From Paragonimus westermani (lineage: Eukaryota > Platyhelminthes > Trematoda > Plagiorchiida > Troglotrematidae): a stretch of DNA of 64,000 nt. The position numbers and the translations under genes are program-made. The notes below the pieces were generated by a model, which ran no database searches, had not been told where the DNA came from, and saw nothing but the letters and a program-made list of their open reading frames with translations. The stretch spans positions 129,345-193,344 of the forward strand of contig QNGE01000410.1 of assembly GCA_008508345.1 (NCBI GenBank), read 5' to 3'. Positions 51,136 through 61,800 of the stretch are shown one piece after another; positions within the stretch are counted from its first letter, which is position 1; each line of letters opens with the position of its first letter.

Positions 51136-51497
51136 CTACTTAAACACTGGCTAGCGTAAGCTATCACTCGTTCCCTACAATCCTGTCCTCGTTGCGAGAG
51201 AGCCTTTCCGATTGTAATATCGCTTGCACCTGTATCCAAAACGAACTCCGCGGCATTCTGCGACAGGTCCGGCAAAGCTAGCACTGGCGCCGTGCGCAGA
51301 GCTTTGGGTAATGATCTGAAAGCATGGTAACACTTTTCTGTCCACATGGATTCCTGAGTATTTTGTAGTAGTCTGCTGAGGGCAGTGGAATTGTGTGCGA
51401 AATCAGTGAGGAAACGGCGATAATAGGAAGCTACTTCTAAGAAGCTCCTCAGCTCTTTTGCATCCTTCCGCGTGGGCCAAGATCGAATTTGTTCCAT
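50901..51497 (-). pseudogene. Gypsy RT connection and RNase H domain
   Basis: An unbroken 198-codon frame. It starts with the post-RT block WPTRKDAKELRSFLEVASYY (family WP.P....LRSFLGLA.YYRRF), followed by APVLALPDLSQNAAEFVLDT and the RNase H start GASDITIGKALSQRGQDCRE, then VIAYASQCLS. In active elements the strand reads DTDASD; here it is DTGASD, so the first catalytic aspartate has become glycine. After about codon 130 the frame leaves the family and the homology moves to another frame. Confidence 0.85.
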
Positions 51498-52231
51498 CTA
51501 CCTCGGGTCTGTGCAGAGATTACATGCCCCAAGACTGCTACCCGTTTTGGGCAGGAAGTTACATTTTGGAGGTTTCAGTTTTAAATCGACTTCCGCCAGG
51601 CTGTCCACCACCGACTCCAAACTGCCCATTTGCTCTCGTTCAAACCTTCCGTGGACTATGAGGTCATCTGAATACACTAAGCGTATGCTGGGGACCAAAT
51701 CACGCAGTACTTTTTGCATGAAGCATAGAAATATCGCATGTGTGTTTGGTAGTCCGAAAGGCATAACTCCGAACTCTTACAGTCCCGAAGGTACGTTTAA
51801 GGCTGTCCTGGCTCAATCTTCTTCTTCGACTTCCACCTGCCATTAGCCTGATGCCAGGTGTAACGTGCTAAGACACATGGCCTCGTCGAGAGCACTAAAC
51901 AGGTCGTCAACATTTGGCAACGGGTGTACGTCTTTCTTTGTCACTTGGTTGAACGTTCTGTAACGGACGCATAATCAGGGGCGCCGCCTTTCTTTTCTAC
52001 GAGACTACGCGAGCTGGTCATGGAAACTGAGGTCCGGATCACGTTCTTCTGTGGCATGTCGTCAACCGTCTTGTGCCCCTCATCCCAAATGTTTGCAGGT
52101 ATTCTGTGTAGGGGTATCTTGATTGGAGGCGCAATCCTAGTATAAACTCTATGCCCCGAAATGCTTGTGTGACTTAACGTTGTTCCCTTCCACGCAAACA
52201 CATGTGGTCGACTTTTAATCAATGATTTCAA
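51498..52231 (-). pseudogene. Gypsy reverse transcriptase
   Basis: The 52231-51941 part reads HVFAWKGTTLSHT, then GHRVYTRIAPPIK and LHRIPA, the N-terminal fingers (family DVFAW.GTPLGHT...H.I.TG.APPIKQ..RRIP). The centre continues VTKKDVHPLPNVDDLFSALD and LSTLHLASG before a stop, and the end reads VMPFGLPNTHAIF, then LVYSDDLIVHG and LKLKPPKCNFL. The catalytic pair reads YSDD instead of the usual YLDD or YVDD, with both aspartates kept. At least three stops occur between 51764 and 51941. Confidence 0.9.
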
Positions 52232-52420
52232 GTAATGAATATTTCATGCGTAACCGAGAGCCCCACTCGACTGGATTCTCTGGCCAATTCGGCGATTCAC
52301 TTCGGAAGGGGCGGTAGTGACATAGAGGGAGAAGTCGGCTTCTGATGGAATTCGGGGCATACGTACCAGATGAGTGGGGTCGGACAGGTTCCCCAACTAA
52401 AGGCTGTGCTAATCGGGTAT

Positions 52421-52867
52421 TCACCTAAAATGGTCCAAAATATCCACCCCACTGTAACACAGAATGGGACTTTGGTCCTCACCACAAAAATGTGCTCCAT
52501 GTGGCATCCGGCTTTTTGTAACCGGTGCAACGATTCTGCCTTCCGTCGGCATTCGGTCACTATTGGCAGTGAGGAAGCACTGACAACAGGGTTTCCGTTT
52601 GTAGCTCGCGAGTGTGTGTACGGTATGTGTGCCGATTACGCTTAGTGACGAACCGGTGTTTACTATATTTACTAGTGTTATTTTGAATGTCGTTACCTGA
52701 ACCGTGAGCTCTTTCAGCAGTTGGCAACAATCGGTAAGGGAGGGAGTGCAAACGCGATAACAGGGATTACCTGTTTTGTCGTAGCTTTCGGCGGCCTGGT
52801 CGATCGTTTCGGAGGCTTGATAACTTTTCCTGAAAGCGTGGTCGCATGGACTACGCGACTCGTTCAA
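52421..52867 (-). pseudogene. Gypsy aspartic protease region
   Basis: A 148-codon frame. It contains VNIVNTGSSLSVIGTHTVHT (family VDTGSS.SVI), then the flap-side segment with MPTEGRIVAPV and a final SGVDILDHF (family LGMDFL..F). The catalytic aspartate of DTGSS is asparagine, so it would not cleave. The N-terminal part has a cysteine-rich stretch that may be a decayed zinc knuckle of gag. Confidence 0.8.
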
Positions 52868-52982
52868 CCGAAGTTGCCGTTCACGGCCTCCACACCATGA
52901 GCGGCTACGTCCCCGACACTATTCTGAGTTTTTCTATATATCGGCGGCTGCTTCTCTAGCTGGTCGTTCGTACTACGAGGCA

Positions 52983-53495
52983 TTATTTCGGTGATCGGCT
53001 GACAGTTGCCTCGACGCCCTCGAGGTCCTCGGCCAACCGCACAGCGGCATCAAGATCGCTGGACAGGTGAACCAGCAACTCCCTCTCTATGTGCGTTGGC
53101 CAGATCTCCTCAACTGGCTGTTCACCAACTCGCTTTTGGAGTTCCTCTGAGGACTGTATCTCGTAAGCTTGTTCGGCCAAGAATCACAATTCATGGGCAA
53201 GCGACCTGGCGGTTTTCCCCTTCAGCTGTCCATTAGCATGGAACTGTTGTCGGTAGACAGTCGGGTATAAGGAGGTGTCCGTTAGATGCCGCAATTCGGT
53301 GAGCGACCAACCTGACAAGCGGGTGCCCAGAATTTCCGCCACGACGACAATATCGAAAGCCTCTCCGGTCAGCGAGTTCAGAATCAGGTTGCATTGAGAC
53401 TTCTCTGGGAAGTTTCGGAGATGGGCGAGTACCTGCCCTTACGAACGTGGATAATGCCGCCCATGATGAACTTGTCGGGAAAGCAAAGTAGCTAG
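52983..53495 (-). pseudogene. Gypsy gag (capsid) remnant
   Basis: The minus strand reads VLAHLRNFPEKSQCNLILNS, LTGEAFDIV, LGTRLSGWSLTELRHLTDTS and YRQQFHANGQLKGKTARSLA. After one stop it reads FLAEQAYEIQSSEELQKRVG and ERELLVHLSSDLDAAVRLAE. This matches the capsid of trematode-type gypsy elements (family L..LTGEA...L, Q.F..R.Q..G.....A..L..LA..AY). One in-frame stop and a frame change near the start (DKFIMGG) disable it. Confidence 0.75.
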
Positions 53496-53557
53496 AGGAA
53501 AACCCGAATATTCATTTGTGATGGGTTGACAAAATGTTCCTTATGGATGATGTCGAC

Positions 53558-54075
53558 GACAGTTTCAAGTCTAACATTACTTTACTTATGTTTCAAGTGG
53601 TATGCTTTTATCTTCCAAATTAACGTGACTCGTCCGCTTGTGTTATCCTTTCCTACTCGCAACTGTTTGATACGCTAACATTTATTTGACTTCCGCATTT
53701 TGCACATCAGCCCTAATCAGGTAAATTGTATTCGACTTTGTTACCTACATTCCGTTTCCCCTTCTGTACCATATTTGCTTATATGAATAAGAATGGCGCA
53801 CTGCCTCTTACAAACAAAATTGAATGGACGACTTACCACGCTCCTATTGCACTGTTACAGGCGTTTATAAACATGGTCGTAAATTAGTGTGCTTAAATTG
53901 CTTATAATTGTGCTTGTAGAACCGCGTTCGATATCAATATAGATATTTGCGCGAAATTTTCCGCCCTCTACCTATGTTGAGATATGCACATATCCAGCCC
54001 AGACCATGCGTGAGACTGGGCTACCAAAACGTACAACCCAACTCTTGTGTCGATTTGACAGATGAAACGGATACA
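53558..54075 (+). repeat. Dispersed repeat R-A, copy 2
   Basis: Homologous to 38536-39045 in the same orientation, with blocks AACGTGACTCGTCCG, TAAACATGGTCGTAA, GTAGAACCGCGTTCG and ATCCAGCCCAGACCATGCG. It lies directly beyond the gypsy gag start, where a 5' LTR would be expected, so either it is that LTR or it replaced it. Confidence 0.65.
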
Positions 54076-54159
54076 AGTATGTACAGGGAACTAACTGTGA
54101 GTGATAAGCGTGGAAGTACCACTCGAACCAGTCAAAGGCAGTAAGAGGCAAACGATTCA

Positions 54160-54315
54160 GGCGGAGTGTTTTCAAAAATGTGTGAGGAAAATAACCAGGA
54201 ATGGCATATTCAGCTTCCATTTGAGTGCCGTTTGCCTAGCTATGAGCAGCACAGATTCCAGAAGGGGCACGCCGATCGATCTAGTCCTTCGTATCTTATG
54301 ATTGATGGCACGAGA
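54160..54315 (+). mobile_element. Possible gypsy integrase fragment
   Basis: The plus strand reads MCEENNQEWHIQLPF, then in the next frame AMSSTDSRRGTPIDLVL. Together they resemble the end of gypsy integrase cores (family ...W...LP..L.AYRS..H.STGFTP..L..GRE). It is in the opposite orientation to the gypsy element beside it, so it would be a separate fragment. The match is short and needs a frameshift. Confidence 0.35.
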
Positions 54316-55739
54316 GGATTGGACGAGGTTCAGAAAATGGCTGTATTTTGTCTAGATTTCAGCATGATCTCCGGTTCAGTGAATCAATATTGCTTAATTC
54401 ATGAATTAGTATGCTCTGAGTCTTCTAGCCAATTGATTCACTGTGGACGGAACTTCTTGATTAGCAGAAATTGTATGCAGAATCCCGGAAACAACTTCTC
54501 TGAGAGTGGTGTAGCTCACAGTGTTGTCCTGTAAGTGTCCGACTTTGACCATTTGTGTTCTAGTTCACTGTAGAAAGTCTATGTGTGGGTTTAAGTAATG
54601 AGTGTTCTGTACATAAAGATGTTGTCAAAATTGTAATGCAAACAATTAAACCCCAATTAACACCACCTCAATGCAGTAGCAAGATGGTGTCTTGAAGCTC
54701 ACCTTCTACAGAACAGCTTTGAGAGTCGTCCCTTAACGGACCATCCAGACCTTCTGATAATATCTGATTTACACAGTTCATTTATGACCACACGTTTAGA
54801 AAGAGCCTTGGACCTAGGGTGTGTAGATGGAGAACGATTTTAAACCCTTGTTTTAGTGCGTGGAGGCCTCCCACAAGCTTCACGAGGTGTCTTAATGTTA
54901 ACTGAACAGGCAGACAGGTAGGGACATACGCGAGCGTGGGAGCATCCGTCTGAAATTTCAAGATAGACGGACATAAAATCTTTCCAAGGGACACATTTGC
55001 GTGCTCATGATGTTACTTATAGTGTTGCCGCCATACAGAAGGCATTCAGATGGTTTGTCGAAGAACTATTTCTACTCAACCGTTAGCTACAATTGTTCGA
55101 GGAGTACGATCAAATATCTTCACATTCGGATAAAAGCACTTCGGATGTGCAGTGTAAACAACGTTACCCAAAGCCGTTCACCTGCAAGCCCATTACTCAT
55201 AGGACATATCCGCAGTCATAAAACCACCGACATTTTAGATGACGCGTTTGCACATCAGTGTGGAGCACATTTTATCAACTCTCTCAACAAGCACAGACAA
55301 TAATAGCAATTCCTCAACTTAAACAGAAACTGGAGGGAGCTACGCAAAAGGGAATAGTCACACGTACATGAAGACGGACTCCCTTGAAATTAGGGCCATC
55401 TCACGTCCACATCGAAGTTGGACGAAAATAAACAAACATTGCCCGCCCATTCTGCCCAGTCCCTTGTCATTGTTCATCCATGATAAACAGATCACATCAT
55501 TTTCGCTGTAGTCATTAACCGGAGAGGAAACAACATACCTTGGTACAACATACTTTACGCTCTACCACTCGATTATCTTAGGTCTTCCAGGAAAATTTCA
55601 TTATATGGATGCAAAAGATGTAATCATATGTGGGTGTTATTCAGCTTGAATCATTCGACATACGTCGTATTGTTCTCTGTGGTGCGTCCTGTTATCCAGA
55701 TGAGATCACTTGCATCTATAAGGTGTTACATTTAGTTGT
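54316..55739. other. Non-coding region
   Basis: Nothing recognised. Frames reach about 100 codons without known motifs. Confidence 0.45.
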
Positions 55740-56115
55740 GGAAGTAAAGGTGAATTCTTATGAGATGATTTCCACTGTTTCAACCCCGACAAAGGCGGGC
55801 AGCAGGATCATTCCTTAAGCCCAAGTGCTACTTTGGTAGCAGTCTGGCGACAGACCTGCCGGTGGGCCACGATTGCCCAATCTTGTGGCTAGGAGAGAAG
55901 ATGCCTTCTGATGTCTGAAATAAAGTGTATAACAGAAGTGCGGTCTGAGAAACAAAACGAAGCTACTTACCCATCGGCTGAGGATGATGCTACGCCACGC
56001 AGATGTGGTGGTCAAATATAAGTTATTGAATAGCTTAGTTGAATATTGGGCGTACTTGCAACAAATTAACCAACGACGGAGGAGGAAGGATGTAGCCCAA
56101 GGTTCACAGAGTTGC
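55740..56115 (+). mobile_element. Probable LINE RT C-terminal fragment (GIRW family)
   Basis: A CYFGSSLATDLPVG block (family FCYLGS.L..D) matches, also at DNA level, the CYFGSS region of the minus-strand LINE fragment at 23.6-24.1 kb (CTACTTTGGTAGCAGTC against CTACTTCGGTAGCAGTC). Farther on, VVVKYKLLNSLV resembles the family's K.KL.V...V block. Frames are broken. No catalytic region is present. Confidence 0.45.
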
Positions 56116-56160
56116 AGCAACTGAAGATGATAAATGTACTCCACTTATACAAGATGTTTG

Positions 56161-57030
56161 CAGATATTTAAGGCGACCCCCACAACATTCCAACTTACCG
56201 GTCTCCAAGAAGCAAAGATGTTGCGTAGTTCTCCTGAACTGCCAAAGCGTGAACGAGTCAGCGATTTTCCGAGCACGATCAAATTAAAAAGTGATGAGAG
56301 ATTTGTGTAGTAACGTCGATGGAACGTGTCAACACTAGGGAGAGCAGATCGGTGTGCACAGGACTTTATTTTGTACCGTATGGTCAGTGTAGCCCTCGTA
56401 CCGCCCTCTCACGCGTCTTATCACTTGACAAGCTGACCAGTCTAAGTGACGCTCACTGCCCCAACCCGCATATACCCGTTCACCGGCCTGACAGCTCTCT
56501 TCCATACCCAAGCGGACGCACGCGCGTAGTCACCATCTGCGCGCTGAGCCAACTGGAACGCTCCAACTGAATGTGATTCCGTGCGGTCGATGCACAGGTA
56601 TGCATGATGCGGTCGGACCCAGACACCAGGAACAACTGCAACAGACAACTGACTGCCAACTGAACAGGACAGGACACGGTCCAGACGAGCGCAACTGCAT
56701 TATGCTTGTACACCAAAATCCCAACAATAAAGATCCAATCCATTGACTCGACCTTTTCATTGGCTATCTTTGTGGTATCGTTATTTGTTAGTGCGTACTC
56801 AAGCTATCACGGTTAATGGTTCCACTACATCAGTTTGTTGAAGTTGTAGAACATGCGGGAATCTGTGCAATGGTGTTGCTGTGTAGGGCAGCAATGTGTT
56901 TGTTTGGTAAATGTATTAAAACCTCATATATGACAGTGGGAATTCGGCAACTTGTCAATCGAAGGCATGGTGCCTGTGTAGCTCGTGTCTGTAAAGTTTG
57001 TGACTCTCCTTGTACATTCATCGGTCGCAC
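56161..57030 (+). repeat. Unclassified repeat R-B, copy 1 (split by solo LTR)
   Basis: Parts 56161-56387 and 56830-57030 together match the reverse complement of 59105-59540. Shared blocks include CGACCCCCACAACATT, ACCGGTCTCCAAGA, AAAAAGTGATGAGAGAT, CAACACTAGGGAGAG, GTGTTGCTGTGTAG, TGTGTTTGTTTGGTAAATGT and GTCTGTAAAGTTTG. Read on the opposite strand, both copies keep a partly conserved frame (DECTRRV.NFTDTSY.GT), so it may have been coding. The family is not recognised. Confidence 0.75.
56388..56829 (+). mobile_element. Solo LTR inserted in repeat R-B
   Basis: 442 bp. It begins TGTAGCCCTCG and ends TTCCACTACA, so the ends TGTAG/CTACA form a 5 bp inverted repeat with TG..CA. TCAG directly flanks both sides (56384-56387 and 56830-56833), a 4 bp target duplication. 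The second R-B copy lacks it, giving an empty-site comparison. An AATAAA signal at 56726-56731, about 100 bp before the end, favours plus orientation. There is no internal coding sequence. Confidence 0.85.
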
Positions 57031-59104
57031 TACCTTAGAAACTGCATACTGGATAAAGAAAATAACTATTCGGCACTAAGCTTTTACAGGTATATTGACA
57101 CTTGAGACATTTGCTCCCCTGGGTTGTTAGCAGTGTATCTAAGGTACCTCGGGTAGTCTGCACCCTATCGTCCTCTTGACAAGCGTTTGCTGAAGACGGA
57201 CACTGATGTCTGATATTGGCAGTTCAGTCGAGGCGACCACTGTGCTGCTGACGCGATTACTGATGATGGCGTTCACTGGGGGTATTGGTGGAAGAAAGTT
57301 TTTTTGCTGGCCCTCTCCAGTCAAAACAGTTCGCCAGATCACTTTTCGTGGACGTTCCCAGGACATTTTGCGTGTAAGCCCTAATAGAACTCCCCCGGTT
57401 AATTCGTCTCTGTGTAACAAGCGAAATGATAAGCTATCAGATTGTCCATCAAAGCGATGGAGCAACGAGAGATCTGCCGTATCCGTGGAAAACTTGACGA
57501 GACAATCCGCATACCGTTACAAGATGATGGCAGGCATCCGATACATCAGCAAATCTATATCTAATTGTGAACTCCTTCACGAATCCTAGTGGGGACGGTA
57601 CATTTGGCACTCACCAATTCTGCATATGATCATGACGAGTGATTAGCGTTCTAACCCCCCAAGCTGTTGTCTGCATCAGTGATCATATTTTGGAAAAATG
57701 TGCAGCCGTCTGAATTTTGAGGTAAAACTACTGTGAATATTAATGCTTCTAGTATTACGTGCATGCACATAGAATGTTTGTTAGTTTTTTCTGGTGCGCT
57801 GGTACTCACGATACATATAGCAACGTAATCCAAAGTGTGTTGGTGGACAGCGCGTGGCTTTAGTGTCATGTTTTCCGTGACCGTGCCGTTGACCCTCGAT
57901 GGATACACATAATCACACACAATTCCTGTTTGAAACCAATTTGCATGTACACAGCAGCATCAGGTGGTGGCGGGTTGAAAAGCCCCCGTAATAGGCTTTC
58001 GTAACTACTCGCCAGCTGAAGATCATCTTCTACGCTATCTCAACAGAGTTAGTGCTCGACTGACGTGCGACATGTGTTTACCAAGTATGACGAGACCACA
58101 TGGTGAACACTCATGAAATCCACCCTTTTCTGTGAGTTGTGTACATCCTCGGGTGAGCGTTTACACATAGATACTTCAGTTATAAAGACAGTTCACCAAA
58201 ACCCGTTTCCCCAAAAGCGTTTAATATTCAAACGTTACCATCTGAATGTGATAAACAACGTATATATTGCATGGTCAGTAGTAGGCAGATGAAAAACATC
58301 ACAATAAATTTGGAATTTTATTTCGACGTCACCCTTCCCATTGGGCGATTTATGAAAACGAAAATGACAAAACGCAAGGCACCCAGCCGTCTTAACATGT
58401 CAAAAAGCCAAATTGACGTGAAATATTTGGCGATATCTGTACAAGCAAAACTGACGATTATAACAAGGCTCATTAGATTTATGTTTGCAACGGCGGTCAC
58501 AAGCACCATTCTGACGCAATTTACCTGACGGCTTTGGTGTAAACCTCTTGTGAGCTGGATTCATCTATCTTCTCGAGTGCGACTGTGTGCTATGAACTTC
58601 CCGTGCTCCGGCTAGGTAACAAATCATCTAACTTTCACTCGATGCACTTTTTGCATTTTAGCTCCCAGTCTGCTCCGACGAAAATGATTATCGAATAGTC
58701 TGAAACGGTCAACGTGTCTGCGACCGCGTTGGTCGCAATGCCACACAGTCACGTTATCAACTCTTGCTGCACACTTAATTCCTATGTATATTGTGCTCTC
58801 GGTTTTACGGCACCTATCCAACTCGTAGTGCTTCAGGCAGTCCAATCCATGACTAAGTTCCCCCAAATCCTGAAGTGGATGATGCAACGTGATGAACCTG
58901 CTCCGACAGTATCTTGGTATCGCAAACTCTGACTGCAAACATTCCTCTTGATTGCCTCCAGTCGACAGTACATCATCTACTTCGCAGTCCGTTCGTCGCT
59001 CATTCTGAGGATATATCTTAGTCAGTGACAATGACCGGAGGGCGTTATGATACGGTAACGGCACAGTTTAAATCCTGTCCTTGTCCGCACATCGATGAAA
59101 CGTA
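57031..59104. other. Spacer between inverted R-B copies, no recognised gene
   Basis: The minus frame 58624-59064 (146 codons) and overlapping frames at 57139-57589 are open on one or both strands, but match no family I know. They may be further parts of the R-B element or chance. Confidence 0.4.
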
Positions 59105-59540
59105 TTGAGTTTGGAACCATGTGCAGATGATGAGTGTACAAGGAGGGTCGCAAACTTTACAGACACAAGCTACTCAGGCACCACGCGTTCGATTGATACG
59201 CTGCCGAATTCCTACTGTCACATATGGGGTTGTTATTACATTTACCAAACAAACACGTTGCTGCTCTACACAGCAACACTTTTGCATTGCTTCCCGCATG
59301 TTGTATAAGTTCAACAAACTGACCCCACAGTGCAACAAAAACCTGTGCACTCCCATCTCCTCTCCCTAGTGTTGGCACGTTTGATCGACGATATTACACA
59401 GATCTCTCATCACTTTTTACTTCGATCGTGCTGGGAAAATCGCAGCCCCGAGCATGCTTCGGCAGTTCAGAAGAACTACGCAACGTCTTCACCTCTTGGA
59501 GACCGGTAATTTGAAATGTTGTGGGGGTCGCCTTGATCGT
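59105..59540 (-). repeat. Unclassified repeat R-B, copy 2 (uninterrupted)
   Basis: Reverse-complement partner of 56161-57030 without the solo LTR. The site that received the LTR in copy 1 is intact here (GGGGTCAGTTTGTTGAAC on the minus strand), which fixes the insertion point and duplication. Confidence 0.75.
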
Positions 59541-60439
59541 TTGCAAACAATCCGTTTTCCATGCTTTGCAGACCATAGCGGTGGGAAACTGCACGCCAGA
59601 TCTAGTCTACTGCGCTGACTTTTTAGTTTCAAGGAATGTCATTCAAATGATCTAATATCTGCAGAGATGAACATGGATCTACGGGGATGGTTATGAGTCA
59701 CCAGAATTATGAACGCCGTCACTGGGTCACCTATCTGTCTGCGGTATTCCAGGGAGAAGATATTTATTTCCTGAATCTGCCGAAGGTATGGTTTTTACTC
59801 GGCCCACGAACTTCTCACCTCGAGCTCTTCTGAACATTTTCGAAAATGATTTTGTCTTTCTGTAACTAAGGAGACCAAACGAGGAATTTTGCACTAGATG
59901 AGGACGAATAAAGCCTTTGTGAAGATTGTTTACACATGATCGCTGGAACTTTTCAGATGTATGCTTTGAAAGCGCTAGTACGCTGTGCACTCTCTTAATG
60001 TTTGGTACAACAGTGCCAAGGTCTTCTCTGCCCGTGACTTGGAGCGGTACTCTGCAGAGGGTGTATGGGGAATTGTGCCTGTATCTGATGCGGATAAATC
60101 TGCAATTGCATCATTGCATCTCCCAGGCTGCTAGGCTCCAACAATGCAAACGAGAATACATACAAGTGCGATTGGGATAGAATTACGCAGTAAGCTAGAA
60201 GAATCGAGGTTGTTGCGGCTTTCGTCGGACGGTCTTTTGACGAGTTCCTCGGAGGCTCGATGAATATATCCCAATCTGTCTGAAATGCGGACAAGTATGC
60301 GGGGGGCGAACACTAAGAAAGAAATATGAAAATCTCTCGTGGTGGAGATTGAAAGTGCGCAATATTTTGAGCGGTTTGCCCGTTATCGAAAGATTAAGCA
60401 GCCTTTGTCGTACGTTTTGAAAAGAACGATTCTAATGTT
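59541..60439. other. Non-coding region
   Basis: Nothing recognised. Overlapping 80-100 codon frames on both strands near 59.9-60.3 kb have no known motif. Confidence 0.4.
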
Positions 60440-60545
60440 ATAGTGACTTAGATCTGGTTCCACGGGATATACGGTGAAAGTGTTGGGAATCGACGCGAAA
60501 ATCTGGAAACTGATTGACGCGATGTACGCGGAGGAAAACATCGGC
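60440..60545 (+). mobile_element. Possible non-LTR RT fragment
   Basis: LDLVPRDIR in one frame, then VKVLGIDAKIWKLIDAMYAE in the next, resemble the RT block around the first catalytic aspartate and following helix (family KAFD.VPR..LW..L...GI.....LI.AMY). It is short and frameshifted. Confidence 0.35.
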
Positions 60546-61394
60546 AGGTGGACAGACCGGAAGACTTAGGAAGATGACGCCACTTATCCTCACATAGGCA
60601 ATGTGAGTGAACGCCATGTGAACTGAAATGAAGTAGTGTATGCTTGGTAGCAGTGATATCCGCGCCATCTTTTGGAGAGAAGTGTTCCTGTTTTGGGGAT
60701 TTCCGCGGTTCGCGCACAAAAGGTGGATGATTTATTGTAAACGTGTACAAACTGTCCCACACGGTCTAGTGAGGCGTTTGATGGGATGTAGCAGAAGCAA
60801 GTGGGCGTTAAAAATAGCGGTTAGCCGTAGGCCAGTGAGCAGACGGTAGCTGCCATGAAGTAGGTGTATTGATTCTGGTCGCGTTCCTTTTTCATTGCCA
60901 GTGTTAGGTAGTGTTCACGAGGTTACAGTTTGTGATGCCTGCCAAAATATACAATTCGGCAGGAACTGCAGGCGCAAGGGTGAGCGACGGAAGTTGTCTC
61001 TTGGTCAGTCCTGAAAGCTGAGGATGTTGTGGCAAAATAAGATGAGGAGCACGTTGGTGAGTCCAATGAATTGTCCTTGTTAGAGGCCTGAGGCAAGTGT
61101 TGAGATGTTCATCCACGCAACTGAACTATCGGTGAGTGATCCTATAGCGAGCGCTAGTGGGTTGATCCATGAGGAGGTTTTACCAGAAGTACACACCGTG
61201 CTAATTATGATTGCAAGGACGGCACTTTTGGGGGATTTCTGGGAGAAGGCTAACAGAACCAGAACTGCCCAAATCGACCCGTGAAAACTGAACAATTTCA
61301 GGTGTCAATTCGGTGCAATGACCACAATGTGGTGAGAGGATTCAGAGTCGAGGTAGACCTGCGAGGCTGCGTTGGCTAATGAGTCACCTGCCGT
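60546..61394. other. Non-coding region
   Basis: A minus frame at 61080-61295 (71 codons) is hydrophobic, with PKSAVLAI and WINPLALAIG. It follows the CR1-like RT fragment but matches neither its continuation nor any other family convincingly. Confidence 0.35.
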
Positions 61395-61800
61395 AGTAGG
61401 TTAAACTGCAGGACGCTGTTAGATAAGTGAACACACTTCACCAGATTTTACTATCATCGGCAGACAGTATAAATGAAAACGACAGTTCAGATGGCAGATC
61501 GTAGTTGAAGATAGAAAAAGTGGTGGCCACAGGTGTGAGATCTGTGGAACTCCACTGGGCTGAGTCTAGCAGAGAATATGGAGAAAACCACCCGCATAGG
61601 ATAAGAAAGGTCTGGTGGATGAGATTCGAGCCAACGGAGAAGGTTGAAGGTTACACCACAAAGAAGGAGCTTGTCGAACGAGACGCAGTGATTCAGTTGA
61701 CCTGAAGACTTGGCCGATTCACTGTAAATAGCAAAATACAACATCACAGTTCCACATGGATTTGAATGAAATAAGTGATGAAACATCTGAGGTGTTCTGA
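61395..61800 (-). mobile_element. CR1/Jockey-like LINE, RT fragment (degenerate)
   Basis: The minus strand reads NHCVSFDKLLLCGVTFNLLR (family V.H..LL.KL...GV.G.LL.W), WLESHPPDLSYPMRVV (family WL.SYLSDRSQ.V.V), SARLSPVEFHRSHTCGHHFF (decayed S...PV.SGV.QGSVLGPLLF), then LPSELSFSFILSADDSKIW (family INDLP.......L.FADD.KI). The catalytic pair is retained as SADD. The PQGS block has lost its key residues. This is a different LINE clade from the APE-type copies at 3.6, 5.4 and 42 kb. Confidence 0.8.

Larger units (their letters stand above)
50290..53495 (-). mobile_element. Ty3/gypsy LTR retrotransposon, degenerate gag-pol
   Basis: The minus strand carries, in canonical Ty3/gypsy order, gag (about 53495-52983), protease (52867-52421), reverse transcriptase (52231-51498), RNase H (51497-50901), a linker (51135-50731) and the integrase zinc-binding start (50667-50350). 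Multiple stops, frameshifts and altered catalytic residues show it is inactive. Neither LTR is recognised: the 5' flank at 53.56-54.08 kb is a repeat also present at 38.5-39.0 kb, and the integrase core is lost or unrecognisable. Confidence 0.9.

Noticed and set aside
61080..61295. Hydrophobic minus frame with an NP motif, considered as an aquaporin-like exon
   Set aside because: The spacing and residues around the motif do not match aquaporin pores, and it lies directly downstream of a LINE RT fragment.
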